A DNA stretch of 64,000 bases from Alphaproteobacteria bacterium (GTDB taxonomy: Bacteria; Pseudomonadota; Alphaproteobacteria; Reyranellales; Reyranellaceae), in contig VGCH01000008.1 of assembly GCA_016870115.1 (NCBI GenBank), positions 62,001 to 126,000 on the forward strand, in the 5' to 3' direction. This document shows positions 35,763 to 43,595 of the stretch, in pieces; position 1 is the stretch's first letter; every line of letters begins with the position of its first letter. The notes below the pieces were generated by a model. It saw only the letters and a list, made by a program, of their open reading frames with translations, was not told where the DNA came from and did no database searches. Made by a program: the position numbers and the translations under genes.

Positions 35763-36413
35763 ATGCTCAAGGTCCTGATCGCGCCCGTCACCCCTTTCCA
35801 GCAGAACTGCTCGATCGTCTGGTGCGAAGAGACCATGGAAGGCACCGCGGTCGACCCCGGCGGCAATTTCGACATGCTGCGTGAGGCGATCGCCGAGCAG
35901 GGCATCAAGATCACCAAGGTGCTGCTGACCCACGGCCATGTCGACCACGCCTCGGCCGCCGGCACCATGGCGGCGCACTACGGCGTGAAGATCGAGGGGC
36001 CGCACCGCGACGACCAGTTTCTGATCGAGGGTCTGCCCGAGTCGGGTGCCAAGTATGGCTTCCCGCGCTACGCCCCCTTCCTGCCCGACCGCTGGCTGGA
36101 GCACGGCGAGACGGTGTCGCTCGGAAAGCTCACGCTCGATGTGGTGCATTGCCCCGGCCACACGCCGGGACATGTCGTGTTCGTGCACAAGCCCTCGAAG
36201 CTCGCCTTCGTCGGCGACGTGCTGTTCCGGGGCTCGATCGGCCGCACCGATTTTCCGCGCGGCAACCACGAGCAGCTTCTGAACTCGATCCGCGGTCGGC
36301 TCTGGCCGCTCGGCGACGACATGCAGTTCGTCCCCGGCCACGGCCAGACCTCGACCTTCGGCTGGGAACGCAAGACCAATTCGTTCGTGGCGGATCTGCT
36401 GTTCGACGACTGA
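35763..36413 (+). CDS. Metallo-beta-lactamase-fold hydrolase, glyoxalase II-like
   Basis: 216-residue cytosolic hydrolase. Metal ligands are visible in LLTHGHVDHASAAG (HxHxDH), HCPGHTPGHVVF and FVGDVLFRGSIGRTDFPRGNH (taken as residues 145-165). The C-terminal FVPGHGQTSTFGWERKTN matches the compact YcbL/glyoxalase-II-like group, which hydrolyses S-glutathionyl thioesters or related compounds. Classic glyoxalase II is about 40 residues longer, so the exact substrate is uncertain. It is divergent from the carboxypeptidase gene and convergent with trpA across repeat B. Confidence 0.88.
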   Translation: MLKVLIAPVTPFQQNCSIVWCEETMEGTAVDPGGNFDMLREAIAEQGIKITKVLLTHGHVDHASAAGTMAAHYGVKIEGPHRDDQFLIEGLPESGAKYGFPRYAPFLPDRWLEHGETVSLGKLTLDVVHCPGHTPGHVVFVHKPSKLAFVGDVLFRGSIGRTDFPRGNHEQLLNSIRGRLWPLGDDMQFVPGHGQTSTFGWERKTNSFVADLLFDD

Positions 36414-36427
36414 CAGCGCGGAGCCGT

Positions 36428-36555
36428 AGAGCCTTCTCGATCCGGATGGAGTCAGGCGGATCGGAAAGCCGACGAACGAGGCATCGCGCAGGGCGCGCTT
36501 CCGTTCAAATGGAGCCGCCTGAGCGGTTCCATCTGAGCCGAAGGCACCCTAGCCC
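36428..36555 (+). repeat. 128-bp structured intergenic repeat, copy B
   Basis: Same length as copy A and aligned to it without gaps at about 74 percent identity by hand count. The 3' stem reads ATGGAGCCGC/GCGGTTCCAT: one pair is changed on both sides (G-C in A, T-A in B) and one becomes G-T, so pairing is conserved. The last 7 nt overlap the stop codon of trpA (36549-36551), which shows how close to a coding end the element sits. Confidence 0.8.
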
Positions 36556-37382
36556 TTGCGGACTCCGCGCACGCCGTCGGAGAGCGCCTTCACGTAAGCC
36601 AGCACGCCCGGCACCAGATCGGGTTTGGCGCGGCCCTGCTCGTCGAGGCCCGCCTTCACGCGATCGACGATGGCGGAGCCCACGACGGCGGCGTCGGCGT
36701 GGCGCGCCACGGCGGCGGCCTGGTCCGGCGTCTTGATGCCGAAGCCGACGCCCAGCGGCAGGCTGGTGTGGCGGCGCAGTCGGGCGACATGGTTGCGCAC
36801 CGCATCCTCGCTCGCCGACGCGGTGCCGGTGATGCCGAGGATCGACACGAAATAGACGAAGCCCGAGGCGTAGCGCAGCACCGCCGGCAGGCGGGCGTCG
36901 TCAGTGGTGGGCGCCGTCAGCAGGACGGTGTCGATGCCGGCCTTCACCGCGTGCGGCTTCAGCTCGTCGGCTTCCTCGGGCGGCAGGTCGACCAGGATGA
37001 AGCCGTCGATGCCCGCTTCCTGGGCCTCGCGGCAGAAGCGCTCGGCGCCGCGGCGATACACGAGATTGTAGTAGCCCATCAGCAGGATCGGCGTGTCGCG
37101 ATCGCCAGTCTCGCGGCGGAAGCGGCGCACCATGTCGAAGGTGGCATCGACCGTGATGCCCGCCTTGAGCGCGCGCTGGCCCGCGAGCTGGATCGAGGGT
37201 CCGTCGGCCATCGGATCGGTGAAGGGCATGCCGAGCTCGATCAGGTCGGCGCCGGCGGCGGGCAGCCCCTTCAGGATCTCGTAGCTGACCGCGATATCCG
37301 GGTCGCCCGCGGTGACATAGGTGACGAGGCCCGCGCGCTTGTCGGCGGCGAGGGTGGCGAAGCGCCTGGCGATGCGGCTCAC
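36549..37382 (-). CDS. trpA: Tryptophan synthase alpha subunit
   Basis: 277-residue subunit that cleaves indole-3-glycerol phosphate to indole for the beta subunit. The catalytic Glu lies in LIELGMPFTDPMADGPSIQ, and the family segments LLMGYYNLVYRRG, FILVDLPPEEADEL and GFGIKTPDQAAAVA are present. It starts with GTG 4 nt after the trpB stop, as expected for coupled synthesis of the alpha2-beta2 complex. Its stop codon lies inside repeat B. accD, the usual next gene in relatives, is displaced by about 2 kb. Confidence 0.97.
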   Translation of the reverse strand: MSRIARRFATLAADKRAGLVTYVTAGDPDIAVSYEILKGLPAAGADLIELGMPFTDPMADGPSIQLAGQRALKAGITVDATFDMVRRFRRETGDRDTPILLMGYYNLVYRRGAERFCREAQEAGIDGFILVDLPPEEADELKPHAVKAGIDTVLLTAPTTDDARLPAVLRYASGFVYFVSILGITGTASASEDAVRNHVARLRRHTSLPLGVGFGIKTPDQAAAVARHADAAVVGSAIVDRVKAGLDEQGRAKPDLVPGVLAYVKALSDGVRGVRKG

Positions 37383-37386
37383 GGGA

Positions 37387-38601
37387 TCAGACCTTCATGC
37401 CAAGGCGCTCGGCGACGGCGAACACGTCCTTGTCGCCGCGGCCGCAGAGATTCATCACCAGCAGATTGTCGGCCGGCAGAGTCGGCGCCAGCTTGGTGAC
37501 GTGGGCGAGCGCATGGGCCGGCTCCAGAGCGGGAATGATGCCCTCGAGCTTGCAGAGCAACTGGAACGCCGCCAGCGCCTCGTCGTCGGTCGCCGAGACA
37601 TACTCAACGCGGCCCAGCTCCTTCAGCCAGGAATGCTCGGGCCCGATGCCGGGATAGTCGAGGCCGGCGGAGATCGAGTGCGCCTCGATGATCTGGCCTT
37701 CCTTGTCCTGCAACAGGTAGGTGCGGTTGCCGTGCAGCACGCCCGGCATGCCGCCGCTCAGCGACGCGGCATGCTCGCCCGTCTCGATGCCGCGACCGCC
37801 GGCCTCCACGCCCACGATGCGCACCGACTTGTCGTCGAGGAAAGGATGGAACAGGCCCATCGCGTTCGATCCGCCGCCGATGCAGGCGACCAGCGTGTCG
37901 GGCAGCCGGCCTTCAGCATCCATCATCTGCTTGCGCGTCTCCTGGCCGATCACCGACTGGAAATCGCGCACCATCGCCGGATAGGGGTGCGGCCCCGCCA
38001 CCGTGCCGATGCAGTAGAACGTCGTCTCACAGGTCGCGACCCAGTCGCGCAGCGCCTCGTTCATCGCATCCTTGAGGGTCGCGGACCCGGCCGTAACGGG
38101 CCGAACCTCGGCGCCCAGCATCTTCATGCGCACGACGTTGGGCGACTGGCGCGACACGTCGACCGCGCCCATGAACACCACGCAGGGAATGTCGAACAGC
38201 GCGCAGGCCGTCGCGGTGGCGACGCCGTGCTGGCCCGCGCCGGTCTCCGCGATCACCCGCGTCTTGCCCATGCGCTTGGCGAGCAGCACCTGGCCCAGCA
38301 CGTTGTTGATCTTGTGGCTGCCGGTGTGATTGAGCTCGTCGCGCTTGAAGTAGATCTTGGCGCCGCCCAGATGGCGCGTCAGGCGTTCGGCGAAATAGAG
38401 CGGGCTCGGCCGACCGGCATAATGCAGCGACAGGCGCTGCAGCTCGCCCTGGAAGGCGGGGTCCGCCTTGGCCGTGTTGTAGGCCTTCTCCAGATCGAGG
38501 ATCAGCGGCATCAGGGTTTCGGCGACATAGCGTCCGCCGAAAATGCCGAAATGGCCGCGCTCATCGGGGCCGGTGCGAAACGAATTGGGCGTGACGTTCA
38601 T
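37387..38601 (-). CDS. trpB: Tryptophan synthase beta subunit
   Basis: 404-residue PLP enzyme joining indole and serine to tryptophan. The N-terminal [15 protein letters not shown], the PLP lysine in [26 protein letters not shown], the phosphate-binding [10 protein letters not shown] and the C-terminal [11 protein letters not shown] are all intact. The ATG at 38601 was chosen; an upstream extension of the frame is unrelated low-complexity sequence. trpF, which usually precedes trpB in alphaproteobacteria, is absent. Upstream lies the tenA-like gene, 49 nt away on the same strand. Confidence 0.98.
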   Translation of the reverse strand: MNVTPNSFRTGPDERGHFGIFGGRYVAETLMPLILDLEKAYNTAKADPAFQGELQRLSLHYAGRPSPLYFAERLTRHLGGAKIYFKRDELNHTGSHKINNVLGQVLLAKRMGKTRVIAETGAGQHGVATATACALFDIPCVVFMGAVDVSRQSPNVVRMKMLGAEVRPVTAGSATLKDAMNEALRDWVATCETTFYCIGTVAGPHPYPAMVRDFQSVIGQETRKQMMDAEGRLPDTLVACIGGGSNAMGLFHPFLDDKSVRIVGVEAGGRGIETGEHAASLSGGMPGVLHGNRTYLLQDKEGQIIEAHSISAGLDYPGIGPEHSWLKELGRVEYVSATDDEALAAFQLLCKLEGIIPALEPAHALAHVTKLAPTLPADNLLVMNLCGRGDKDVFAVAERLGMKV

Positions 38602-38650
38602 CTGTGATCCTGCGGTCGGCACGGGACTTAGCAGCCCCGGACCGCCCGGG

Positions 38651-39262
38651 TCAAAGGCAGGCGTCGAAGAAGCCGTACTCCAGCGCCATCGCGCGGCGAT
38701 AGTGTGCGCGTGCCCGCGTCGGATCGACCGGCGCGCGGTCCAGCAACTCCTCAAGCCGCAGCGCCAGCCCCTCGAAACCGGGATCGGCGTAGGTGCGGAC
38801 CCATTCTGCATAAGCCGGCGCCACCGGGCCGCGGGCGAGTTCCTGCCCGAGGAACGCGTAGAGCCGCATGCAGGGCGCCATCGCCGCCGCGGTCTCGCCG
38901 ATATCGCCTCCGCGCGCGATGCCGAGCAGGAAATCGACATAGGCGCGCGTGGCGGGCTGAGTCACGACGCCCGCAAGCGACACGCCCCAGCGCTTGGCGT
39001 AGCCCGCATGCAGACGAAGCTCGTCGACCACGCCCGCGATCAGAGAGGCGAAGCCATCGAGTCCCGCCCGGTCGGTCGTATGGGCGAGACAGAAGGCATA
39101 AGCCCGCGCGAAGCCTTCGAGAAAGAACGCGTCCTGGGCGACGTAGGTCCGGAACGACGCGAGCGGCAGACCGCCGTTGCCCAGCCCCTGCACGAACGGA
39201 TGGGCGAGGATGCGCCCGGCCTCTCCGGCGCTTTCGCGCCATAGCTGAGCCGCGAGCGACAT
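38651..39262 (-). CDS. TenA-family (thiaminase II-like) protein
   Basis: 203-residue all-helical protein of the TenA/PqqC-like superfamily. TenA enzymes hydrolyse thiamine breakdown products (aminopyrimidines) in thiamine salvage; some members have other roles. Matching features are the N-terminal [19 protein letters not shown] region, [20 protein letters not shown] (residues 38-57), the active-site-like cysteine in [15 protein letters not shown], and the terminal acidic/aromatic ALEYGFFDA. It begins 4 nt after the metZ stop and is therefore under the same SAM-II riboswitch. The ATG at 39262 fits the family start; a longer frame overlaps metZ. Confidence 0.82.
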   Translation of the reverse strand: MSLAAQLWRESAGEAGRILAHPFVQGLGNGGLPLASFRTYVAQDAFFLEGFARAYAFCLAHTTDRAGLDGFASLIAGVVDELRLHAGYAKRWGVSLAGVVTQPATRAYVDFLLGIARGGDIGETAAAMAPCMRLYAFLGQELARGPVAPAYAEWVRTYADPGFEGLALRLEELLDRAPVDPTRARAHYRRAMALEYGFFDACL

Positions 39263-39266
39263 CGCC

Positions 39267-40475
39267 CTAGCCCAACGCCTGAACCAGATCGGCGACGATA
39301 TCGTCGGCATCCTCGAGGCCGACCGAAATCCGCACAGTGCCCTCGCCGATTCCGAGCTTGGCGCGTTCGGCGGCACCAATGCGCATGTGCGTCGTGGTCG
39401 CGGGATGGGTGATCAGGCTCTTGGCATCCCCGAGATTGTTGGAGATGTCGACCAGACGCAGCCGGTTCAACATGGCGAAGGTCTCGGTCTTGCCGCCCTT
39501 GAGATCGAACGTGACCACCCCGCCGCCACCCGACATCTGGCGCATCGCGAGTGCGTGCTGCGGATGGTCGGGCCGCGCCGGATACAGGGCGCGCGCGATC
39601 TTCGGATGGCCGCTCAACGCCTCGGCGAGTCGCGCGGCATTGGCGCAATGCCGCTCCATGCGCAGCGACAGCGTCTCCATGCCCTTCAACAGCACCCAGG
39701 CATTGAACGGCGAGAGCGCCGGGCCCGTGTTGCGGATGATCGGCTGCAGCTTGTCGAGGATGAAGGCGCGCGTGCCCAGCACCGCGCCGCCCAGCATCCG
39801 GCCCTGCCCGTCGATGTACTTGGTGGCCGAGTGCACCACCACGTCGGCGCCCCATTCCAGCGGACGCTGCAGGATCGGCGTGGCGAAGGCATTGTCGAGC
39901 ACCACGGTGGCGCCCGCGCGATGCGCGAGATCGCAGACAGCGCGGATGTCGACAATGTCGAGCATCGGGTTGGAGGGCGATTCAAACAGCACGGCTTGCG
40001 CGGGGCGGGACAGCGCCTTCTCCCACGCCACGAGATCGCCGCCATCCACCAGCTCGCTCTCGATGCCATAGCGCGGCAGCAGCTCCGCCACGATGTAGTG
40101 GCAGGAACCGAAGAGCTGGCGCGCCGCCACGACGCGGTCGCCCGCCTTCAGGAGCGCGAGCAGGGCGAAGAACACGGCGGCCATGCCGGTCGCGGTGCCA
40201 CGACAGGCCTCCGCGCCCTCAAGAGCCGCGAGCCGGTTCTCGAACATCGTGACGGTGGGATTGCCGAAGCGCGAATACTGGTAGTGCGCACTCTCGCCCT
40301 TGAAGGTCGCCTCCGCCTCCTCGGCGCTGGGATAGGCGTAGCCCGACGTCAGGAACAGCGCCTCCGAGGTCTCGTCGTAGTCCGTGCGCAGCTGGCCAGC
40401 CCGCACGGCGCGCGTCTGCGGCTTCCAGTTGCGCGCATCCGGAGCCGCCTTCGGCTGGGGGGGAACGCCCGTCAT
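39267..40475 (-). CDS. metZ: O-succinylhomoserine sulfhydrylase
   Basis: 402-residue PLP enzyme of the Cys/Met metabolism family, making homocysteine directly from O-succinylhomoserine and sulfide. Landmarks are GQLRTDYDETSEALFLTSGY (residues 26-45, with the SGYAY segment), YSRFGNPTV, the PLP lysine in VHSATKYIDGQGR, and the C-terminal ISVGLEDADDIVADL. The ATG at 40475 has a GGAGA site 8 nt upstream. An in-frame start at 40529 would lie inside the leader terminator and is rejected. Expression should fall when S-adenosylmethionine is high, through the leader described separately. Confidence 0.93.
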   Translation of the reverse strand: MTGVPPQPKAAPDARNWKPQTRAVRAGQLRTDYDETSEALFLTSGYAYPSAEEAEATFKGESAHYQYSRFGNPTVTMFENRLAALEGAEACRGTATGMAAVFFALLALLKAGDRVVAARQLFGSCHYIVAELLPRYGIESELVDGGDLVAWEKALSRPAQAVLFESPSNPMLDIVDIRAVCDLAHRAGATVVLDNAFATPILQRPLEWGADVVVHSATKYIDGQGRMLGGAVLGTRAFILDKLQPIIRNTGPALSPFNAWVLLKGMETLSLRMERHCANAARLAEALSGHPKIARALYPARPDHPQHALAMRQMSGGGGVVTFDLKGGKTETFAMLNRLRLVDISNNLGDAKSLITHPATTTHMRIGAAERAKLGIGEGTVRISVGLEDADDIVADLVQALG

Positions 40476-40490
40476 CACCGTCTCCACAAC

Positions 40491-40519
40491 AAAAAACCCC
40501 CGACCGGACGGACGGGGGT
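40491..40519 (-). terminator. Intrinsic terminator in the metZ leader
   Basis: Read on the minus strand, ACCCCCG and CGGGGGT (7 bp) enclose a 10-nt loop and are followed by six T residues within the downstream arm's tail. It lies between the SAM-II aptamer and the metZ ATG. Its 5' arm CCCCCG (40518-40513) is also the 3' arm of a competing hairpin, CGGAGGTGC/GCACCCCCG (40534-40513, one A-C mismatch), which would act as antiterminator. Confidence 0.85.
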
Positions 40520-40531
40520 GCCAAAGCACCT

Positions 40532-40587
40532 CCGACCTTTTAGCGATGATTAACGTGGTCGCAAGCCGGTCGGCTCAAATCCCCACG
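40532..40587 (-). ncRNA. SAM-II riboswitch upstream of metZ
   Basis: Minus-strand RNA with the SAM-II (metA-motif) signature: P1 CGTGG (40587-40583) with CCACG (40558-40554), the conserved GATTTG after P1, CGGCTTGC, CACGTTAA and the tail CGCTAAAAGG. The pseudoknot helix is CCGACC (40573-40568) with GGTCGG (40537-40532), six perfect pairs. SAM-II elements bind S-adenosylmethionine and repress methionine genes in alphaproteobacteria. Here the tail also feeds an antiterminator/terminator pair, suggesting transcriptional control of metZ and the tenA-like gene. Confidence 0.95.
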
Positions 40588-40653
40588 AAGCGCATTCTCT
40601 TTGGCGGGAAGCGCGCGCCAAGGCAAGCGCATTGAGATTCCATCAAGTGCTAT

Positions 40654-40663
40654 GTTAGCTAAC
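40654..40663. promoter_or_regulatory. Palindrome upstream of the VapBC-type pair
   Basis: GTTAGCTAAC is a perfect 10-bp palindrome ending 1 nt before the antitoxin ATG. Antitoxin-toxin complexes usually bind such sites to repress their own operon. No Shine-Dalgarno is seen between it and the ATG, so the message may be leaderless. Confidence 0.5.
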
Positions 40664-40664
40664 C

Positions 40665-40916
40665 ATGAGGCGCGTGAACACCCACGAGGCCAAGACGCAA
40701 CTCTCGCGCTTGATTGACGCCGTACAGGGTGGCGAGGAGATCGAGATCTGCCGCGCCGGCAAGCCGGTCGCGCGTCTCGTTCCACCACCCCGCCAGCGCC
40801 GGGCGCCGGAGGTCGGATTCTGGGAAGGGCAGGTCACGCTCCACCCGGGCTGGGAGGCCGACGCCGAGATCGAGGCGATGTTCGAGCCGTCGTTGAACGA
40901 GCGCGACCCAAAGTGA
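40665..40916 (+). CDS. Phd/YefM-type antitoxin
   Basis: 83-residue antitoxin. The N-terminal Phd/YefM DNA-binding fold is recognisable in VNTHEAKTQLSRLIDAVQGGEEIEI (by its first 20 residues) and RAGKPVARLVP. The acidic C-terminal tail (EADAEIEAMFEPSLNERD) should wrap and neutralise the PIN toxin. It overlaps the toxin gene by 4 nt (GTGA), the usual arrangement for coupled translation. A palindrome before the start is a plausible self-regulatory operator. Confidence 0.9.
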   Translation: MRRVNTHEAKTQLSRLIDAVQGGEEIEICRAGKPVARLVPPPRQRRAPEVGFWEGQVTLHPGWEADAEIEAMFEPSLNERDPK

Positions 40917-41290
40917 GACTGCTGCTCGACACCCACGCGATGATCTGGATGGTCGGCGAGCCGGCGATGCTCGCGCGACCCGCGCTGGCGGCGCTGGCGG
41001 ACCCCGACAACGACCGATGGGTGAGCATCGCCACGATCTGGGAAATCGCCACCCTGTCAGCGAACGGCAGGCTGAGCTTCCCGCCGAGCTACACCGAAGC
41101 GCTGCAGCGGACTCTCACGACGCTGCTGCCGATCCCGTTGGCGCATGTCGAGCGTGCGGCGTCACTGCCGTTCCACCACCGCAATCCGTTCGATCGACTG
41201 CTGATCGCGCAGGCGATGGAGGAAAGCCTCACCGTGGTGACGCGCGACCGGCGCTTCGCCGCTTACGGCGTGGCGGTGCTGCCCGCGTAG
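40913..41290 (+). CDS. PIN-domain toxin, VapC type
   Basis: 125-residue PIN-domain ribonuclease toxin. The first catalytic Asp is in LLLDTHAMIWMVGEP, further acidic residues follow in STIWEIATLS-like sequence (seen as IATIWEIATL), and the last acid cluster is NPFDRLLIAQAMEE with the closing LTVVTRDRRFAAYGV. VapC toxins cleave tRNA or rRNA; the target here is unknown. It starts with GTG inside the antitoxin stop. The pair sits beside the metZ riboswitch and may be a small horizontally acquired module. Confidence 0.9.
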   Translation: MRLLLDTHAMIWMVGEPAMLARPALAALADPDNDRWVSIATIWEIATLSANGRLSFPPSYTEALQRTLTTLLPIPLAHVERAASLPFHHRNPFDRLLIAQAMEESLTVVTRDRRFAAYGVAVLPA

Positions 41291-41293
41291 GCA

Positions 41294-42982
41294 TCAGCCT
41301 CGCTGCGCAGCGAGTGACTGCTCGCGCAGTTTGGTCAGCGTGATGCGCGAGGTGATCGCTTCGGGATCGGTCTTCAGATGGATGATCGCGGGCTTGCCCG
41401 CCGCGAAAGCGCGCTCGAATGCCGGCGCGAAGTCCGCGGTGCGTTCCACCGTCTCGCCGTGCCCGCCGAAAGCGCGCGCATAGGCGGCGAAATCCGGGTT
41501 GGTGAGATTGGTGCCATGGACGCGCGTGGGGTAGTCGCGCTCCTGATGCATGCGGATCGTGCCGTACATGCCGTTGTCCACGACCACGACGACGATATTG
41601 GCGCCGTGCTGGACGGCGGTCGCGAATTCCTGGCCGTTCATCAAGAAACAGCCATCGCCCGCGAACGACACCACCGGCCGGGAGGGCTCGGCGATCTTGG
41701 CCGCCACCGCCGCCGGCACGCCATAGCCCATGGCGCCGCTGGTGGGCGCGAGTTGGGTCTTGAAGCCGCGATACTGGAAGAAGCGATGCAGGAACGCGGC
41801 GTAGTTGCCCGCGCCGTTGGTCACGATCGCATCGTCCGGCAGACGCTTGTTCAACCAGCCGACAATGGCGGCGAGGTCGGCGGCGCCCGGCTGCGGCGCA
41901 GGCTCGATATTGGCGAGATACTGCGCCCGCGCCTCGGCGACCTGCGCCTTCCATCGCGTACCATCGACCGGCTTCATCGCGCGCGCCGCCGCGGCGAAGT
42001 TCGCCATGCCGCTGTTGATCGGCAGAATGGTCTGGTAGACGCGGCCCAGTTCCTCGGCGCTGGCATGCACGTGCACCAGCGGCTGCTTGGGAACGGGCAC
42101 CTCGAACATGGTGTAGGCGCCGGTCGTCGCCTCGCCCAACCGCGGCCCGATCGCGATCACAAGATCGCTCTCACGGATGCGTTTGCCGAGCGGCGGGTTC
42201 ACGCCGATGCCGAGATCGCCGACATAGTTGGGATGGCGATTGTCGAGCAGGTCCTGGTTGCGGAACGCCGCCGTCGCCGGCAGGCCGTTCGCCTCGATGA
42301 AGGCGCGAATGTCGGCACACGCCTCGGCGGTCCAGCCGCCCCCACCCAACACGACCATCGGCCGCTCGGCCTGGTCGAGAAGCGCGCGCAGGCGAGCCAT
42401 GTCGTCCGTCGATGGCGCGCCGCGGGCCACGCGGAAGGGTCCGGCATCGGCGACGTCGACCTCGTCGGCCAGCATGTCCTCGGGCAGTGACAGCACGACC
42501 GGGCCGGGACGACCGTTCATCGCGCGATGAAAGGCCTGACTCACCAGCTCGGGAATACGGCGCGCGTCCTCGATCTGGGCGACCCACTTGGCCATCTGGC
42601 CGAACATGCGGCGGTAGTCGATCTCCTGGAACGCCTCACGCTCGGCCTGCTCGCGGCCGACCTGGCCCACCAGCAGGATCATGGGGGTGGAGTCCTGGAA
42701 GCCCGTGTGCAGGCCGATGCTGGCGTTGGTGGCGCCGGGTCCGCGCGTCACGAAACAGATGCCCGGCTTGCCCATCAGCTTGCCATAGGCCTCCGCCATG
42801 TTGGCAGCGCCGCCTTCCTGGCGGCAGATCACGTAGCGGATGGAATTGCGCTGGGCATAGAGCGCGTCGAGCGCCGCGAGGTAGCTCTCGCCCGGCACGC
42901 CGAAGATCGTGTCCACGCCGTGGATGCGCAGCTGGTCGATCAGGACCTGGGCGCCGCTGCGGCGCGGAGTGGAAGCGGTCAT
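41294..42982 (-). CDS. Thiamine pyrophosphate-dependent enzyme, acetolactate synthase-like
   Basis: 562-residue ThDP enzyme. The N-terminal FGVPGESYLAALDAL, the ThDP-activating Glu in ICRQEGGAANMAEAYG, the central FAD/ADP-like domain (VVLGGGGWT) and the C-terminal ThDP motif GDGCFLMNGQEFATAVQHG extending to NGMYG are complete. It differs from biosynthetic IlvB in lacking an adjacent small subunit and may be a catabolic synthase or decarboxylase for an oxo-acid. It follows the NIPSNAP gene after 13 nt on the same strand. The substrate cannot be assigned. Confidence 0.87.
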   Translation of the reverse strand: MTASTPRRSGAQVLIDQLRIHGVDTIFGVPGESYLAALDALYAQRNSIRYVICRQEGGAANMAEAYGKLMGKPGICFVTRGPGATNASIGLHTGFQDSTPMILLVGQVGREQAEREAFQEIDYRRMFGQMAKWVAQIEDARRIPELVSQAFHRAMNGRPGPVVLSLPEDMLADEVDVADAGPFRVARGAPSTDDMARLRALLDQAERPMVVLGGGGWTAEACADIRAFIEANGLPATAAFRNQDLLDNRHPNYVGDLGIGVNPPLGKRIRESDLVIAIGPRLGEATTGAYTMFEVPVPKQPLVHVHASAEELGRVYQTILPINSGMANFAAAARAMKPVDGTRWKAQVAEARAQYLANIEPAPQPGAADLAAIVGWLNKRLPDDAIVTNGAGNYAAFLHRFFQYRGFKTQLAPTSGAMGYGVPAAVAAKIAEPSRPVVSFAGDGCFLMNGQEFATAVQHGANIVVVVVDNGMYGTIRMHQERDYPTRVHGTNLTNPDFAAYARAFGGHGETVERTADFAPAFERAFAAGKPAIIHLKTDPEAITSRITLTKLREQSLAAQRG

Positions 42983-42995
42983 TAGCGGGCATCCC

Positions 42996-43310
42996 TCAGT
43001 TGGTGGGCGAGAACGAGGTCGGCACCAATATCTTGTTGTTCATCGTCTTGAAGAACCCGCTCACCTTGCCGAGATAGACCTGCCAGGCTGGGTCGGCGGC
43101 CATCGCGGCGCGGCGGCGCGTGCGATCCGCAAGGTCTTCGTAGCCCCAAATGTGAACGATCTCGTTCACGTTCCCCACTTCGGTGGTGTAGTAGCCGACC
43201 AGCCGACCGAGGTGCTTCACCTGAACGGCCAGCCCCTCTTTCTCGTAGATCCCGAGAAACTCGCGCAGCTTGCCGGGATGCAGTTCGTAGGTGCGGTGGT
43301 CGACGATCAT
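42996..43310 (-). CDS. NIPSNAP family protein
   Basis: 104-residue protein of the NIPSNAP ferredoxin-like (dimeric alpha/beta barrel) family: IVDHRTYELHPGKLREFLGIY (residues 2-22), GYYTTEVGNVNEIVHIWGYED (by residues 47-67) and DPAWQVYLGKV. Function of bacterial members is unknown; similar small barrels act as monooxygenases or isomerases. The ATG at 43310 has an AGGAG site 5 nt upstream. Co-transcription with the ThDP enzyme suggests a shared, probably catabolic, task. Confidence 0.85.
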   Translation of the reverse strand: MIVDHRTYELHPGKLREFLGIYEKEGLAVQVKHLGRLVGYYTTEVGNVNEIVHIWGYEDLADRTRRRAAMAADPAWQVYLGKVSGFFKTMNNKILVPTSFSPTN

Positions 43311-43595
43311 GGGAGCTCCTGTTGCGGCGGGTCGCGATAATGTGACTGTGTCCGTCGCGCCACAACCCTCGGCCTTCCGCAGCGAGGGTGGACTCACGCC
43401 GCAATTCGGCGCATAAGTGCGGCATAGCGCCGCCGTATCGTGTCCAGTGTCAGTCTCTCTTCGGCGCCGCTAGAGCGGAACCCGGTCAAGGCCTCAAGTG
43501 AACGTCGTCTCCCGTCGAGTGTCGAAGCAACGCCTGGAACGCCTCCAGCGAGCGCACGCCGGACTCCGCCCCCGTCCTCCAGCACAGAGCTTTTA
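43311..43595. other. Long divergent leader region, no gene
   Basis: 285 nt between the divergent NIPSNAP and RRM-protein genes. It contains a GCTAGAGCGGAAC block at 43469 resembling the start of the element before polA. Several GC-rich inverted repeats are possible but none is decisive. A long 5' untranslated region for the RNA-binding protein, as in cold-shock genes, would fit; no promoter could be assigned. Confidence 0.4.

Noticed and set aside
39267-40529. Longer metZ frame starting at 40529
   Set aside because: That start falls inside the leader hairpins; the ATG at 40475 has a ribosome site and fits the family start.
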